A stretch of 64,000 nucleotides of DNA, from the NCBI RefSeq assembly GCF_025960875.1, contig NZ_JAODLR010000001.1:124001-188000 (forward strand), given 5' to 3'. Shown piece by piece: positions 15,605-24,752 of this stretch. The notes beneath the pieces were generated by a model. It searched no databases. It saw only the letters and a list, made by a program, of their open reading frames with translations, and was not told where the DNA came from. Made by a program: the position numbers and the translations under genes. Source of the DNA: Crystallibacter permensis. Lineage in GTDB: Bacteria > Actinomycetota > Actinomycetes > Actinomycetales > Micrococcaceae. Numbering within the stretch: position 1 is the first letter of the stretch; the number at the start of each line of letters is the position of its first letter.

Positions 15605-16498
15605 GTGCGGAGCGTGGGGACTTTGAAACCAGTTGCGCGGGTCGGCATCTCCGGGTGGCGTTACACACCGTGGCGCGGGACGTTCTATCCGAAGGGCCTG
15701 CCCCAGCGCCAGGAGCTCGAATACGCTGCGACCCAACTGGACTCGTTGGAAATCAACGGCTCCTTCTACTCGCTGCAGCGCCCGTCCAGCTGGATGCAGT
15801 GGCGCAATGCCACACCGGAGCACTTCGTCTTCGCGGTCAAGGGCGGCCGCTTCATCACGCACATGCGCCGCCTCCGGGACGCCCGCGGCGCGCTGGCAAA
15901 CTTCTTCGCCTCGGGTGTGCTGGCGCTCGGCGGCAAGCTCGGGCCCTTCCTGTGGCAGCTGCCGGAGAACCTCAAATACGACCCGGACGTCGTCGAGGAG
16001 TTCCTGGCGCTGCTCCCTCGAACAACGACGGCGGCGGCCCGCCTTGCGTCCGAACATACGGATTTGATGCGGGACAGGACCTGGTTCGAAGTTCCCGAGG
16101 ACCGGCCGCTGCGCCATGCCATGGAGGTGCGCAGTTCCACCTTCGTCACCGAGGACTTCTACGCGCAGCTGCGCCGGCACAACATCGCCCTGGTCATGGC
16201 GGACAGCGCCGGGACGTGGCCGATGCTGCACGAGATCACCGCGGACTTCGCCTACGTCCGGCTGCACGGCAAGGACGAGCTTTACGTCAGCGGCTACGGC
16301 GACGCGGACCTGGACCACTGGGCGGACACGGTCGGCGGCTGGCTGGACGGCAGCGGCTGCCCTGACGGAATCGGCCGGGACGCCTACCTGTACTTCGACA
16401 ACGATGTGAAGGTCCGCGCACCCTACGACGCGATGGGCCTGGCGAAGCGGCTGGCCGACTCTCAGCTGCCGAGCCGGCCGCCGGATGCCTCCAGGTAG
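15605..16498 (+). CDS. DUF72 (YecE-like) TIM-barrel protein
   Basis: About 297 residues. VARVGISGWRYTPWRGTFYP, LEINGSFYSLQRPSSWMQWR, FVFAVKGGRFITH, FLWQLPENL and the C-terminal DAYLYFDNDVKVRAPYDA are hallmarks of DUF72, a UV-endonuclease-like TIM-barrel family of unknown biochemical function. GTG 15605 has CCGGAG four bases upstream; GTG 15614 and ATG 15560 are also in frame. The 3' end runs 37 bases into the end of the tdk gene on the other strand. It is divergent from purA across a 214-base gap. Confidence 0.85.
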   Translation: MRSVGTLKPVARVGISGWRYTPWRGTFYPKGLPQRQELEYAATQLDSLEINGSFYSLQRPSSWMQWRNATPEHFVFAVKGGRFITHMRRLRDARGALANFFASGVLALGGKLGPFLWQLPENLKYDPDVVEEFLALLPRTTTAAARLASEHTDLMRDRTWFEVPEDRPLRHAMEVRSSTFVTEDFYAQLRRHNIALVMADSAGTWPMLHEITADFAYVRLHGKDELYVSGYGDADLDHWADTVGGWLDGSGCPDGIGRDAYLYFDNDVKVRAPYDAMGLAKRLADSQLPSRPPDASR

Positions 16499-17088
16499 CA
16501 ATTCCCGCACAACGATTCGTACGCAATGTCCTGGCCGTCGATGGCCACTTGCTCGCCGTCGAACACAAACTCGTTCCCGATCCGCCGGGTGTTGAAGACG
16601 GCCTTGCGCCCGCACCGGCAGATGGTCTTCAATTCCTCGAGCGAGTGGGCAAGTTCGAGTAGCCGGCCGGCACCGGGGAAGGCAACCGTGCGGAAGTCCG
16701 TACGGATGCCGTAGGCAATCACCGGCACGCCGTCCAGCACCGCGATGCGGAAGAGGTCATCCACCTGGCCAGGTGTCAGGAACTGCGCCTCGTCCACCAG
16801 CAGACAGGCCACCGGCTTGACCTCCACATGCTCCAGCAAGGCATCCGGATCGTCACCGGAGGCGACCTTGGCGAACAGTTCCCGGACGCTATCGCCCGGG
16901 CGGATCAGGAAGTCCACCTCCCGGGTCATGCCCATTCGGGAGACGATCGCGGTGTCGCCCTTGGTGTCGAGCTGGGGTTTGGCCAGCAGCACGCGCTGCC
17001 CGCGCTCCTCGTAGTTGAAGGCAACCTGGAGCAGCCCGGTGGACTTTCCGGAATTCATCGCGCCGTACCGGAAATAGAGTTTGGCCAA
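16462..17088 (-). CDS. tdk: Thymidine kinase (type II)
   Basis: 208 residues if started at TTG 17088, which has AAAGG seven bases upstream and gives the family's normal N-terminus (AKLYFRYGAMNSGKST). The P-loop is GAMNSGKS, the Walker-B-like lid is LLVDEAQFL, and two zinc pairs are CRCG and CGNC near the C-terminus. It phosphorylates thymidine for salvage. An ATT two codons out-frame upstream is less likely. Its last 37 bases overlap the 3' end of the DUF72 gene tail to tail, so the C-terminal GGRLGS is encoded opposite the DUF72 C-terminus. Confidence 0.95.
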   Translation of the reverse strand: MAKLYFRYGAMNSGKSTGLLQVAFNYEERGQRVLLAKPQLDTKGDTAIVSRMGMTREVDFLIRPGDSVRELFAKVASGDDPDALLEHVEVKPVACLLVDEAQFLTPGQVDDLFRIAVLDGVPVIAYGIRTDFRTVAFPGAGRLLELAHSLEELKTICRCGRKAVFNTRRIGNEFVFDGEQVAIDGQDIAYESLCGNCYLEASGGRLGS

Positions 17089-17228
17089 AATCGTACCTTT
17101 CAAAGCGGTCCAGCAGTCGATTCTACTGACCCGCAATGACGGTCCGGTTCAGCCGTCGCTCAAGAGTTCCAGCGGCGTCGGGCTGAAGGCTCCGGCGCCG
17201 CTGGGGCTCAGGTTCGCTCTGGCGACGT

Positions 17229-18359
17229 TCAGGCCATCCGGCGACGCAAGGCGACCATGGCGACGCCGAGAAGCAGCAATCCTGCTCCTCCCGTGGCCAG
17301 CCAGATGGTGCCCGAGGCGCCGGTCTCTGCCAGCTGTCCGGCCGGAGCTGCGGCAGGGGCGGCGGCACTTTCGGCTGGCTTCTGAGCCGGAACCAGTGCG
17401 GCCGGGGCTACCTCGACGCTTGCTGGGGAGACGGCCGGTGCAGGCTCGCCTGCCGGCGCAGCGGGGAAGGGCTCGTCCATCGGCCATTCTTCGAACCATA
17501 GGAACCATCCGTCCAAATCTCGAATGATGACTTCCGCGGCAGCCGGATCGGAGGCGCCAAGTTCGCGGATCAGGGCCTCCAGACCTTCCCGGTCTCCCGT
17601 TTCGAGGTAGTCAATCATGAGGTCAACCAGGTAGATCATGCCCTCGGACTCGAGGACACGGTCAATGTTCTCCTCCATCCAGCGGGCGACGGTCTCCTCG
17701 TCGCTGGCGGCGATGTCATCGGGGATATTAAAGTCGGCATGGGTCAGGGTTCGGTCGCCCACAACGATGGACTCGAAGCCAGCAGGAACCGGGGCCTGAG
17801 GTGCAGAGGGTTTGGGCGCCGCCGGGGTGCCTGGTTCAACAACCGGGGCAAGCTCACTTCCGCCGCCGGGCGCCGTTTCTGATTCTGGATCGGCCGGATC
17901 AGACACCGGAGCCTGCTCCTCCCCCGAGCCGCTGTCCGATGCGTCAACCGCGCCGTCGTCCAACGGAGCCGCTTCACCGGCGCCACCGTCAACATCCTCA
18001 GACGATTCCTCGACTGCCCCGGTGGGCGTCCCGCCGTCGTCGTTGGTCTCGGTTTCCTCCACGAGCACGGGAATCAGCGCGTCGGCCAGCAGCTCGTCCG
18101 CCGGCACCGGAGCAGGTGCGGGTTCGGACGGCACAATTTCGGTAGCCGGGGCCGGTTCCGTGGAAGGTGCAGTCGCGGTGGCAGGCGCAGCTTCCAGGTC
18201 AGTGGCAACCAGGTCCGCGGCGGGCGCGGGCGCGGTTTGTTCCGCGGCGGGCAGGCCTAACGGATCCTGTTGGTTGTCAGCCTGGGCCGGTGCGGCGCCG
18301 AGGGCGAGTGTGGCGGCAACGGCGCCGGTGAGCAGCGCTGAGCGCAGTCGTGATGTCAC
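17229..18359 (-). CDS. LAETG-type sortase-anchored surface protein
   Basis: 376 residues from GTG 18359 (AGGA eight bases upstream). A signal peptide (SRLRSALLTGAVAATLALGA, cleavage near AQA-D) is followed by about 170 residues of acidic Ala/Pro/Glu-rich sequence. A likely folded segment of about 110 residues comes next (GFESIVVGDRTLTHADFNI to DLDGWFLWFEEWPMDE). A second Ala/Pro linker ends in LAETG, a hydrophobic helix and RRRMA. LAETG matches the LAXTG signal of actinobacterial class E sortases. No sortase lies in the window. I recognise no family for the middle domain; function unknown, probably a cell-wall protein. Confidence 0.8.
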   Translation of the reverse strand: MTSRLRSALLTGAVAATLALGAAPAQADNQQDPLGLPAAEQTAPAPAADLVATDLEAAPATATAPSTEPAPATEIVPSEPAPAPVPADELLADALIPVLVEETETNDDGGTPTGAVEESSEDVDGGAGEAAPLDDGAVDASDSGSGEEQAPVSDPADPESETAPGGGSELAPVVEPGTPAAPKPSAPQAPVPAGFESIVVGDRTLTHADFNIPDDIAASDEETVARWMEENIDRVLESEGMIYLVDLMIDYLETGDREGLEALIRELGASDPAAAEVIIRDLDGWFLWFEEWPMDEPFPAAPAGEPAPAVSPASVEVAPAALVPAQKPAESAAAPAAAPAGQLAETGASGTIWLATGGAGLLLLGVAMVALRRRMA

Positions 18360-18513
18360 GTGGATGTCCTGTCCCCAACTTGGCTGTGCAGGCAGGGCAG
18401 CACTCGCGCCAATCCGATGAAATCCGCGCCCTGCGGCCGGCTTCATCCGGACCTAAGCAGAAATATAAGTGATCCGGGGCATATGCGCCAGTCGGAACGT
18501 TTTTCCCGCTGCG

Positions 18514-18545
18514 GCCCCTGTTAAACGAGTGGCGGGAACAGGGGC
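18514..18545. other. Hairpin in the gap between DUF3151 and the LAETG gene
   Basis: GCCCCTGTT 18514-18522 pairs with AACAGGGGC 18537-18545. Neither flank carries a U-tract, so it is only a weak terminator candidate for the fba-DUF3151 unit. The rest of the 282-base gap shows nothing clear. Confidence 0.35.
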
Positions 18546-18641
18546 GCTTTACACGCCGCTGCTCCCGCCTTTTCTCCAGTTATTCGTCAGGCTGCTGCGT
18601 CAGACTGCTCAGGACAGCCCTCGGCCGGCAACCGGCAAGCC

Positions 18642-19061
18642 TCAGAAAGCCTCGATGGCAGCCTTCGCCTCGGGGTCCGATTCGTTCAGGAACTTGTCGA
18701 TCCGGGCTACTTCCTCGTCCTCACCGATGGCTGCGGCAGCGCGGCCCAGCGCATACAGGGCGCGCAGGAAGCCGCGGTTCGGCTCGTGCTCCCAGGGGAT
18801 GGGCCCGGCGCCCTTCCAGCCGGCCCGACGCAGTGAGTCCAGGCCGCGGTGGTAGCCCACACGGGCGAAGGCGTAGGACTCGATGGTCCGGCCCTCGCCG
18901 TAGGCCTCATCGGCCAGGATGGCCCAAACCAATGACGACGTCGGGTGCTTGGCTGCGAGGTCAAGGGCCTCGTCGCCGGCATCCAGGCGCGTCAGGACTT
19001 CGGTTTCCTCGGGCAGCTTCGTGGCGTCCGGGCCCAGCAGGTTCTTGCGGAACTCGGCCAT
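18642..19061 (-). CDS. DUF3151 protein
   Basis: 139 residues, complete. MAEFRKNLLGPDATKLPEE, HPTSSLVWAILADEA and YAFARVGYHRGLDSLRRAGWKG are characteristic of DUF3151, a helical TPR-like actinobacterial family of unknown function. The ATG at 19061 follows the fba stop with no gap, so the two are almost certainly one transcript; the same fba-DUF3151 order is common in Actinobacteria to my knowledge. No catalytic residues can be named. Confidence 0.9.
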   Translation of the reverse strand: MAEFRKNLLGPDATKLPEETEVLTRLDAGDEALDLAAKHPTSSLVWAILADEAYGEGRTIESYAFARVGYHRGLDSLRRAGWKGAGPIPWEHEPNRGFLRALYALGRAAAAIGEDEEVARIDKFLNESDPEAKAAIEAF

Positions 19062-20084
19062 CTACTTCACGGACTTTCCGGCCGAACCCAGCCGCTGGGC
19101 GGCCTCGACCACACGGGCTGCCATACTCTTCTCGGCAGCGGCACCCCAGACGCGCGGGTCATAGGCCTTCTTGTTGCCAACGTCGCCGTCCACCTTGAGG
19201 ACGCCGTCGTAATTTGAAAGCATGTGGCCGGCAACCGGGCGGGTGAACGCGTACTGGGTGTCCGTGTCGACGTTCATCTTGATCACGCCGTAGGAGACGG
19301 CGTCCGCGATTTCCTGCTCGGAGGAGCCGGAGCCGCCGTGGAAGACCAGGTCGAACGGCTTCTCCTTGCCGATCTTCCCGCCGACCTCGTCCTGGATCTG
19401 CTTGAGCAGCTCGGGGCGCAGCTTCACGCCGCCGGGCTTGTAGACGCCGTGCACGTTGCCGAAGGTCAGGGCGGTGATGTAGCGGCCCTTTTCGCCGGCG
19501 CCGAGCGCCTCGATGGTCTTCAGGCCGTCGTCGACCGTGGTGTAGAGCTTCTCGTTGATCTCGTTCTCGACGCCGTCTTCCTCGCCGCCGACCGTGCCGA
19601 TCTCGACCTCGAGGATCATCTTGGCCGCGGCGGTGCGGGCCAGCAGTTCCTCGGCGATGCGGAGGTTGTCTTCCAGGGTCTCGGCCGAGCCGTCCCACAT
19701 GTGGGAGTTGAAGATCGGGTCCTCGCCGCGCTTGACGGCGGCTTCGGATTCAGCGAGCAGCGGCAGCACAAAGCCGTCCAGCTTGTCCTTCGGGCAGTGG
19801 TCGGTGTGCAGCGCAACGTTGATCGGGTACTTCTTGGCAACCTCGCGGGCAAACGCCGCAAAGCCGAGGGAACCGGCGACCATGTCCTTGACCCCTGCGC
19901 CGGACCAGTAGGCGGCGCCGCCGGTGGACACCTGGATAATGCCGTCCGAGCCCGCGTCCGCGAAGCCCTGCAGCGTGGCGTTCAGCGTCTGCGAAGAGGT
20001 GACGTTGATGGCGGGGTAGGCGAAGCCGCCGCTCTTGGCGCGGTCAATCATCTCGGTATAGATCTCAGGGGTTGCAATAGGCAT
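19062..20084 (-). CDS. fba: Class II fructose-bisphosphate aldolase
   Basis: 340 residues, starting MPIATPEIYTEMIDRAKSGG behind AAGGAGT. Zinc and active-site stretches are ALHTDHCPKDKLD, NSHMWDGSAE, LEVEIGTVGGEEDG, GNVHGVYKPG, VFHGGSGSS and VIKMNVDTDTQYAFT. It reversibly splits fructose 1,6-bisphosphate into dihydroxyacetone phosphate and glyceraldehyde 3-phosphate in glycolysis. The frame is open further upstream but that extension is arginine/tryptophan-rich noise. It is followed directly by DUF3151. Confidence 0.98.
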   Translation of the reverse strand: MPIATPEIYTEMIDRAKSGGFAYPAINVTSSQTLNATLQGFADAGSDGIIQVSTGGAAYWSGAGVKDMVAGSLGFAAFAREVAKKYPINVALHTDHCPKDKLDGFVLPLLAESEAAVKRGEDPIFNSHMWDGSAETLEDNLRIAEELLARTAAAKMILEVEIGTVGGEEDGVENEINEKLYTTVDDGLKTIEALGAGEKGRYITALTFGNVHGVYKPGGVKLRPELLKQIQDEVGGKIGKEKPFDLVFHGGSGSSEQEIADAVSYGVIKMNVDTDTQYAFTRPVAGHMLSNYDGVLKVDGDVGNKKAYDPRVWGAAAEKSMAARVVEAAQRLGSAGKSVK

Positions 20085-20178
20085 GCGGACTCCTTGATAG
20101 ATAAGTGAGTTCTCGAGGGAGGTGGCCTCTGCCTCCATCCTATCCAGTCGGCCCGCGCACCGGGCCAAACGGATAGGT

Positions 20179-21273
20179 CTATGAAGCCGCAGTGAGGTCC
20201 TGCCGGTCGCGCGATTCCCCCGGATCCGGCGCCGCAGCAGCCCGCTGCGCGCGGACGGCAACCACCACGAGGATGCCGATCGCCGCTCCCACCAGCGTCT
20301 CCACACCGCGCTCCGTGACCAGCAGCAGCGGGTCCTCCGGGAACGCAAGCTGCGTCATCAGCAGAATGACCGGCGTGAAGGACACCATGGCCAGCCCGTA
20401 ATGCCGGGTCATGAACAGTTCGGTGGTGAATTGGAAAATGATCACGAGGATGGCCAGGACGGCGGCTTCCTGGCCGGGAAAGAACTGCAGCGGTGAGGCG
20501 GGGCCAGGAAAAAGTACGACGGCGACAATCGCCAGCCCGAGGAATGTGCCGACAATCCGGTGAAGTCCGCGATGGACGCTGCTGGGCAGGTCGGCGCCGG
20601 CCAACGGTACGGCGGCCGCGGCCATGGCCCAGTGCGGATGCCCGCTTCCGCTGAGGACCCCGATGGCTCCGGCGGCGCCGACGGCCAGTATGTAGCGTGC
20701 GGCGTGCACCATGGTCTTCTGCCGGCCCAAGGGTGCGGCGGCGCGCATGGTTGCCGGGTTCCAGGCGCGCTGCCGTATCCAGCCGCCGAAACCGACCGCG
20801 ATGGAGAACGCGGCCGATCCGGCGCAAATCAGTACCGCCGCCAGCATCGGAATGGTGGTGGGGACCGAGGCGCAGGCGCCCAAGGCCAGGATGCCGAAGA
20901 ACGGCCCGTTCGGCCGGAGCCGCAGCCTGTCGGCCACCATGGACCCGACTCCCGCGAGCAGGGCTTCAACGAGCACCAGCCCCCAGGAATGGATGTGGGC
21001 GACCGAGAGCAGGACCCCAACGGCCACGCCGGACAGGAGGAACAAGGCCGCCTGCGTCTGGTGTTTCAGCCGGAGCTGGTGGGACTCATTCCTGCCGTAC
21101 ATCCCCGTCAGCGCCCCGAAGACGGCGTAGATGATCAGGTCGGGCCGCCCCAGGAACAGCAGGGCGAGCGACGGCACGGCCACGCTGACCGCCACACGAA
21201 ATGCCGCCAGATGATCGTTGCTGGCCGGGCCGAGGGAATGCAGCGTGCGGACATGGCGCCTGACCAGCTTCAC
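20179..21273 (-). CDS. FUSC-family integral membrane protein
   Basis: About 364 residues with two blocks of membrane helices (about 28-165 and 195-345), each containing the FUSC pattern: HLAAFRVAVSVAVPSL with FGALTGMYGR, and later HRIVGTFLGLAI with FFPGQEAAV. FUSC proteins include aromatic acid exporters (AaeB) and other efflux-like membrane proteins; the actinobacterial short forms are uncharacterised. GTG 21273 has AGGGG eight bases upstream; GTG 21279 is also possible. Substrate unknown. Confidence 0.8.
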   Translation of the reverse strand: MKLVRRHVRTLHSLGPASNDHLAAFRVAVSVAVPSLALLFLGRPDLIIYAVFGALTGMYGRNESHQLRLKHQTQAALFLLSGVAVGVLLSVAHIHSWGLVLVEALLAGVGSMVADRLRLRPNGPFFGILALGACASVPTTIPMLAAVLICAGSAAFSIAVGFGGWIRQRAWNPATMRAAAPLGRQKTMVHAARYILAVGAAGAIGVLSGSGHPHWAMAAAAVPLAGADLPSSVHRGLHRIVGTFLGLAIVAVVLFPGPASPLQFFPGQEAAVLAILVIIFQFTTELFMTRHYGLAMVSFTPVILLMTQLAFPEDPLLLVTERGVETLVGAAIGILVVVAVRAQRAAAAPDPGESRDRQDLTAAS

Positions 21274-21427
21274 CCGCACATCCCCTCATTGAACCAACTA
21301 TCGGAAGTTAGCAGAGCGGACGGCGGTCCCCTATCGGCCCGTCACACAAGGCCCCAAAGCGACACAAAGCGGCCTGCCACGTGCCCTGGATGTGGCGGGC
21401 TGTGTTCCGGGTGCGCGGGCAAAATCC

Positions 21428-22141
21428 CTAAACGTGCTGGGCGAAGACGTGGCGGCGGACCCACGCATGCATGGCGATGGCCGCCGCGGCCGAGGCGTTG
21501 ATGGACCGGGTGGAGCCGAACTGCGCAATGGAGAGCGTGGCATCGGCCACCTCGTGGACCTCCGCGGTCAGGCCGGGGCCTTCCTGGCCGAACACCAGCA
21601 CGCAGTTTTCCGGCAGGTCGTAGGTTTCCAGCGGCACCGAGTCGGGGAAGTTATCGATCCCGATCACCCGCAGCCCCTCCTCCTGCGCCCAGGAGACGAA
21701 GTCTTCCACCGTGGGGTGGTGGCGGACGTGCTGGTAGCGGTCGGTGACCATGGCACCCCGGCGGTTCCACCGCCGTCGTCCGATAATGTGCACTTCCTTG
21801 GCCAGGAAGGCGTTGGCGCAGCGCACCACGGAGCCGATGTTCAGGTCATGCTGCCAGTTCTCAATGGCCACGTGGAAGTTGTACCGGCGGGAATCCAGCT
21901 CCGCCACGATCGCCTCGTGCTTCCAGTAGCGGTACTCGTCCACCACGTTGCGGGTGTCCCCGTGGGCCAGCAGCTCCGGATCCCAGTGCTCGCCCTCCGG
22001 CAGCGGGCCTTCCCACGGACCGACGCCTACCGCCGGGACATCCGGCCCGGTTTCAACGGCCGCGGCGGCAGCATTCCCGGAGTCATTCTCGGAGTCCGCG
22101 GCTGGTGCGGCCACGGTGAGCTGGTTGTTCGTCTCTTCCAC
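21428..22141 (-). CDS. TrmH/SpoU-family RNA 2'-O-methyltransferase
   Basis: 237 residues. After an acidic Ala-rich N-terminal 60 residues, the SPOUT domain shows ENWQHDLNIGSVVRCANAF (motif 1), LVFGQEGPGLTAEV (motif 2) and STRSINASAAAAIAMHAWVR (motif 3), which build the knotted SAM site. It methylates a ribose in tRNA or rRNA; the exact site cannot be read. GTG start at 22141 behind GAGAG. It is divergent from the HAD phosphatase gene. Confidence 0.9.
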   Translation of the reverse strand: MEETNNQLTVAAPAADSENDSGNAAAAAVETGPDVPAVGVGPWEGPLPEGEHWDPELLAHGDTRNVVDEYRYWKHEAIVAELDSRRYNFHVAIENWQHDLNIGSVVRCANAFLAKEVHIIGRRRWNRRGAMVTDRYQHVRHHPTVEDFVSWAQEEGLRVIGIDNFPDSVPLETYDLPENCVLVFGQEGPGLTAEVHEVADATLSIAQFGSTRSINASAAAAIAMHAWVRRHVFAQHV

Positions 22142-22269
22142 CTCTCAAGGGTAGGTGACAGACTAAGGCCAGCCGCAAAGCGCGTACCGGGCACCGGGCA
22201 CGCACCGCCCCTACCGAGCACCAACTGAACATTATCCAGTCCCAGCGAGCACCAAGGAGTCTTGCATCT

Positions 22270-23064
22270 ATGGCCAAAGCGGAGAGCCGAAAGCCAGCCG
22301 ACATCGAGTGCTGGCTGACGGATATGGACGGCGTGCTGGTTCACGAGAATTCGGCCATTCCGGGTGCCGCCGAGCTGATCCAGCGCTGGGTGGACACCTC
22401 GCGGCGCTTCCTCGTGCTGACCAACAACTCCATCTACACACCCCGTGACCTGGCGGCGCGGCTGCACCAGTCCGGCCTGGAGGTGCCCGAGGAGAACATC
22501 TGGACCTCGGCGCTGGCCACTGCGGAGTTCGTCAAGGACCAGATGCCCGGCGCGCGCGTCTATGTCATCGGCGAGGCGGGATTAACGACGGCGCTGCACG
22601 CCGCGGGCTTCATCCTGACCGACCAGGACCCCGACTACGTGCTGCTGGGCGAAACCCGGACGTACTCGTTCGAGGCCATCACCAAGGCCATCCGGCTCAT
22701 CGTGGACGGCGCGCGGTTCATCGCAACCAACCCCGACGCCACCGGCCCGTCGCGGGAAGGGCTGATGCCGGCGACTGGCGCCGTTGCTGCCCTGATCAGT
22801 AAGGCTACCGGCCGCGCCCCGTACGTGGTGGGCAAGCCGAACCCGATGATGTTCCGTTCCGCGATGAACCAGATCGAGGCCCACTCGGAGACCACCGCCA
22901 TGATCGGGGACCGAATGGACACCGACATCATCGCGGGCATGGAGGCAGGCCTGCACACGGTCCTGGTCTATACCGGCATTACCCGGCCCGAGGACGTTTC
23001 CGCGTTTCCGTTCCGCCCGAACCAGACGCTCAAGTCCGTGGCGGATCTGCTCCCCCAGCTATAG
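22270..23064 (+). CDS. HAD-IIA family phosphatase (NagD-like)
   Basis: 264 residues. Motif I is LTDMDGVL with nucleophile D18 and acid D20; VLTNNS is motif II; motif III/IV is VGKPNPMMF with MIGDRMDTDIIAGMEAG. The long cap between the TNNS and KPNP motifs places it in subclass IIA with NagD, PNPase and 4-nitrophenyl phosphatases. It is a cytoplasmic phosphatase of small phosphorylated metabolites, perhaps UMP or sugar phosphates. AAGGAG at 22253-22258. Its stop lies four bases from the stop of the converging alpha/beta hydrolase gene. Confidence 0.9.
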   Translation: MAKAESRKPADIECWLTDMDGVLVHENSAIPGAAELIQRWVDTSRRFLVLTNNSIYTPRDLAARLHQSGLEVPEENIWTSALATAEFVKDQMPGARVYVIGEAGLTTALHAAGFILTDQDPDYVLLGETRTYSFEAITKAIRLIVDGARFIATNPDATGPSREGLMPATGAVAALISKATGRAPYVVGKPNPMMFRSAMNQIEAHSETTAMIGDRMDTDIIAGMEAGLHTVLVYTGITRPEDVSAFPFRPNQTLKSVADLLPQL

Positions 23065-23068
23065 AAAA

Positions 23069-24079
23069 TCAGAAGACCATCCGCCGGCCCCCGCCGCCCG
23101 GCAGCGGGAAGTACTCCTTCTCCACCTTCAGGATCAGCGGCTGGTAGACACCCGGGTTCCACTGCGGCGAGGCATGCGCCGGCACGGCGCCTGCGGTCAC
23201 CAGATCGGCGGTGAGCAGGCACGAGGAGTAGTTCACGCTCCAGCTGCGGCGGGCGGTGTTGTAGTCCACGGTGCCGTCGCCCGGGTTGCCCATCCAGGAA
23301 ACCATGGTGTCTCCGATGCTGTTCTGGAAACGCTTGGCATCGAAGTGGTAAATGTACGAGGATTGGGACTGGATCAGCGTGCTGGAGACGGCCAGCGGGG
23401 AGAGCTGCTCCAAGGTCTGGTCCATGATCTGGCGCCAGCTGCGCTCATCCTTGTGCACAATCCGCTCGCCCAGTTCGTAGGTGCCGCGGAGGTAGCTGGG
23501 CACGCGGTAACCCGCCTCGTAGAAGAACACCACGCTCTCGAACATGGCGCGGTCCAGCACGTCGAACCGGCTGTACGGGGTGCAGTCCATCATGATCAGT
23601 TCAACCGGGATGCCCTTGGCCAGCATGCGAGCGGTCATTTCCACCGCCACCATCCCGCCGAAGCTGTGCCCGTAGAAGTAGAGCTTCTCCAGCCCGTGCT
23701 CTGCGACGTGCTGCTCCAGCACCTCGGCCAAATGCTGCAGATCCAGGCCGCGGTTGGAATACCCTGCCATTGCCATCTGACCGCGTTGGGTCAAAGCCGG
23801 GCGCAGCGAGTTCAGGATGAACAGGCCTTCTTCCCAACTGGTCTTGTAACCGGGGAACAGGACCCAGCTGGTCTTCGGGAAGCGTGTTTCGGCGTATTCG
23901 TCCGGGAGCGTGAGGATCTGCGGCAGTTCACGCTGCTCCTGGATGGCCCGCGTGACCGTCAGATCGGCCGCGGTGGCGAGACCGAAGGCGGCACTGACCA
24001 GGAACGAGCGCCGCGAGACACGATGCATTCCGGCGGCCAGTCTCAGCTGGTGGGCGTGCTCGCTGTCATGGATGTTCAT
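23069..24079 (-). CDS. Alpha/beta hydrolase with twin-arginine-type leader
   Basis: 336 residues. The N-terminus carries SRRSFLVSAAFGLATAADL, a Tat-like twin-arginine motif with a hydrophobic stretch. The hydrolase core follows: VLFPGYKTSWEEG, then YFYGHSFGGMVAVE with nucleophile S139, and MMDCTPYSRFD. The late NPGDGTVDY segment likely supplies the acid and/or histidine region. No specific esterase, lipase or peptidase family is clear. Localisation outside the membrane is inference from the leader. It lies downstream of pyrE on the same strand, 39 bases away. Confidence 0.78.
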   Translation of the reverse strand: MNIHDSEHAHQLRLAAGMHRVSRRSFLVSAAFGLATAADLTVTRAIQEQRELPQILTLPDEYAETRFPKTSWVLFPGYKTSWEEGLFILNSLRPALTQRGQMAMAGYSNRGLDLQHLAEVLEQHVAEHGLEKLYFYGHSFGGMVAVEMTARMLAKGIPVELIMMDCTPYSRFDVLDRAMFESVVFFYEAGYRVPSYLRGTYELGERIVHKDERSWRQIMDQTLEQLSPLAVSSTLIQSQSSYIYHFDAKRFQNSIGDTMVSWMGNPGDGTVDYNTARRSWSVNYSSCLLTADLVTAGAVPAHASPQWNPGVYQPLILKVEKEYFPLPGGGGRRMVF

Positions 24080-24118
24080 TGTGCCGCCGGCCCGGCGCGT
24101 TGGCCGGGCCTCCCGGGC

Positions 24119-24685
24119 CTATTCCAGGCCCAGTTCGTCCTTGCCGAAGACGAACAGGTACGGGACGCCGGCTTCCTTTTCGATCCGTTCCTTGGCGCCG
24201 GTGTCCCTGTCGACGATGACGGCAACGGCCCTGACCTCGCCACCGGCGTTGCGTACGCCTTCCACCGCGGTCAGCGCGGAACCGCCCGTGGTCGAGGTGT
24301 CTTCCAGCACGACGACGCCGCGGCCTGAAACACCCGGCCCTTCAACCTGGCGGCCCATGCCGTAGGACTTCTGCGCCTTGCGGACCACAAACGCGTCGAC
24401 GGCGCGGCCTGCATCCGCCGCTGCGTGCATGACCGCGGTACCGACGGGGTCGGCGCCCATGGTCAGGCCGCCGGCGGTTTCGAATTCGATGCCGGCCTCA
24501 TCGAGCATGCCGAGCATGACCTTGCCGACCAGCCGGGAGGCTTCGTGGTGCAGGGTGACGCGGCGCAGATCAATGTAGTAGTCCGCTTCGGCACCGCTGG
24601 AGAGGGTCACCTTTCCACGGACGACGGCGAGTTCTTTGATCAGTTCGAGCAGGCGGGCGCGGTCGTCCGCGGAAGTCTGGGTCAT
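24119..24685 (-). CDS. pyrE: Orotate phosphoribosyltransferase
   Basis: 188 residues from ATG 24685 (GTG 24691 also possible). The PRPP-binding motif is VVVLEDTSTTGGS, and the N-terminal part has VTLSSGAEADYYIDLRR and GGLTMGADPVGTAV, both PyrE signatures. It makes orotidine 5'-monophosphate from orotate and PRPP in pyrimidine synthesis. No other pyr gene is nearby. A GGCCCGGC/GCCGGGCC hairpin follows the gene at 24089-24110 without a U-tract. Confidence 0.96.
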   Translation of the reverse strand: MTQTSADDRARLLELIKELAVVRGKVTLSSGAEADYYIDLRRVTLHHEASRLVGKVMLGMLDEAGIEFETAGGLTMGADPVGTAVMHAAADAGRAVDAFVVRKAQKSYGMGRQVEGPGVSGRGVVVLEDTSTTGGSALTAVEGVRNAGGEVRAVAVIVDRDTGAKERIEKEAGVPYLFVFGKDELGLE

Positions 24686-24752
24686 GGGCACCAGTGTAGT
24701 AGGCGGGCGTGGAGCGGCGGATTCGAGAGACGTAGGCCACTGCGCCTACGCT

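Noticed and set aside
24089-24110. GGCCCGGC/GCCGGGCC hairpin after pyrE as a terminator
   Set aside because: There is no U-tract, and short GC stems are common at this base composition.
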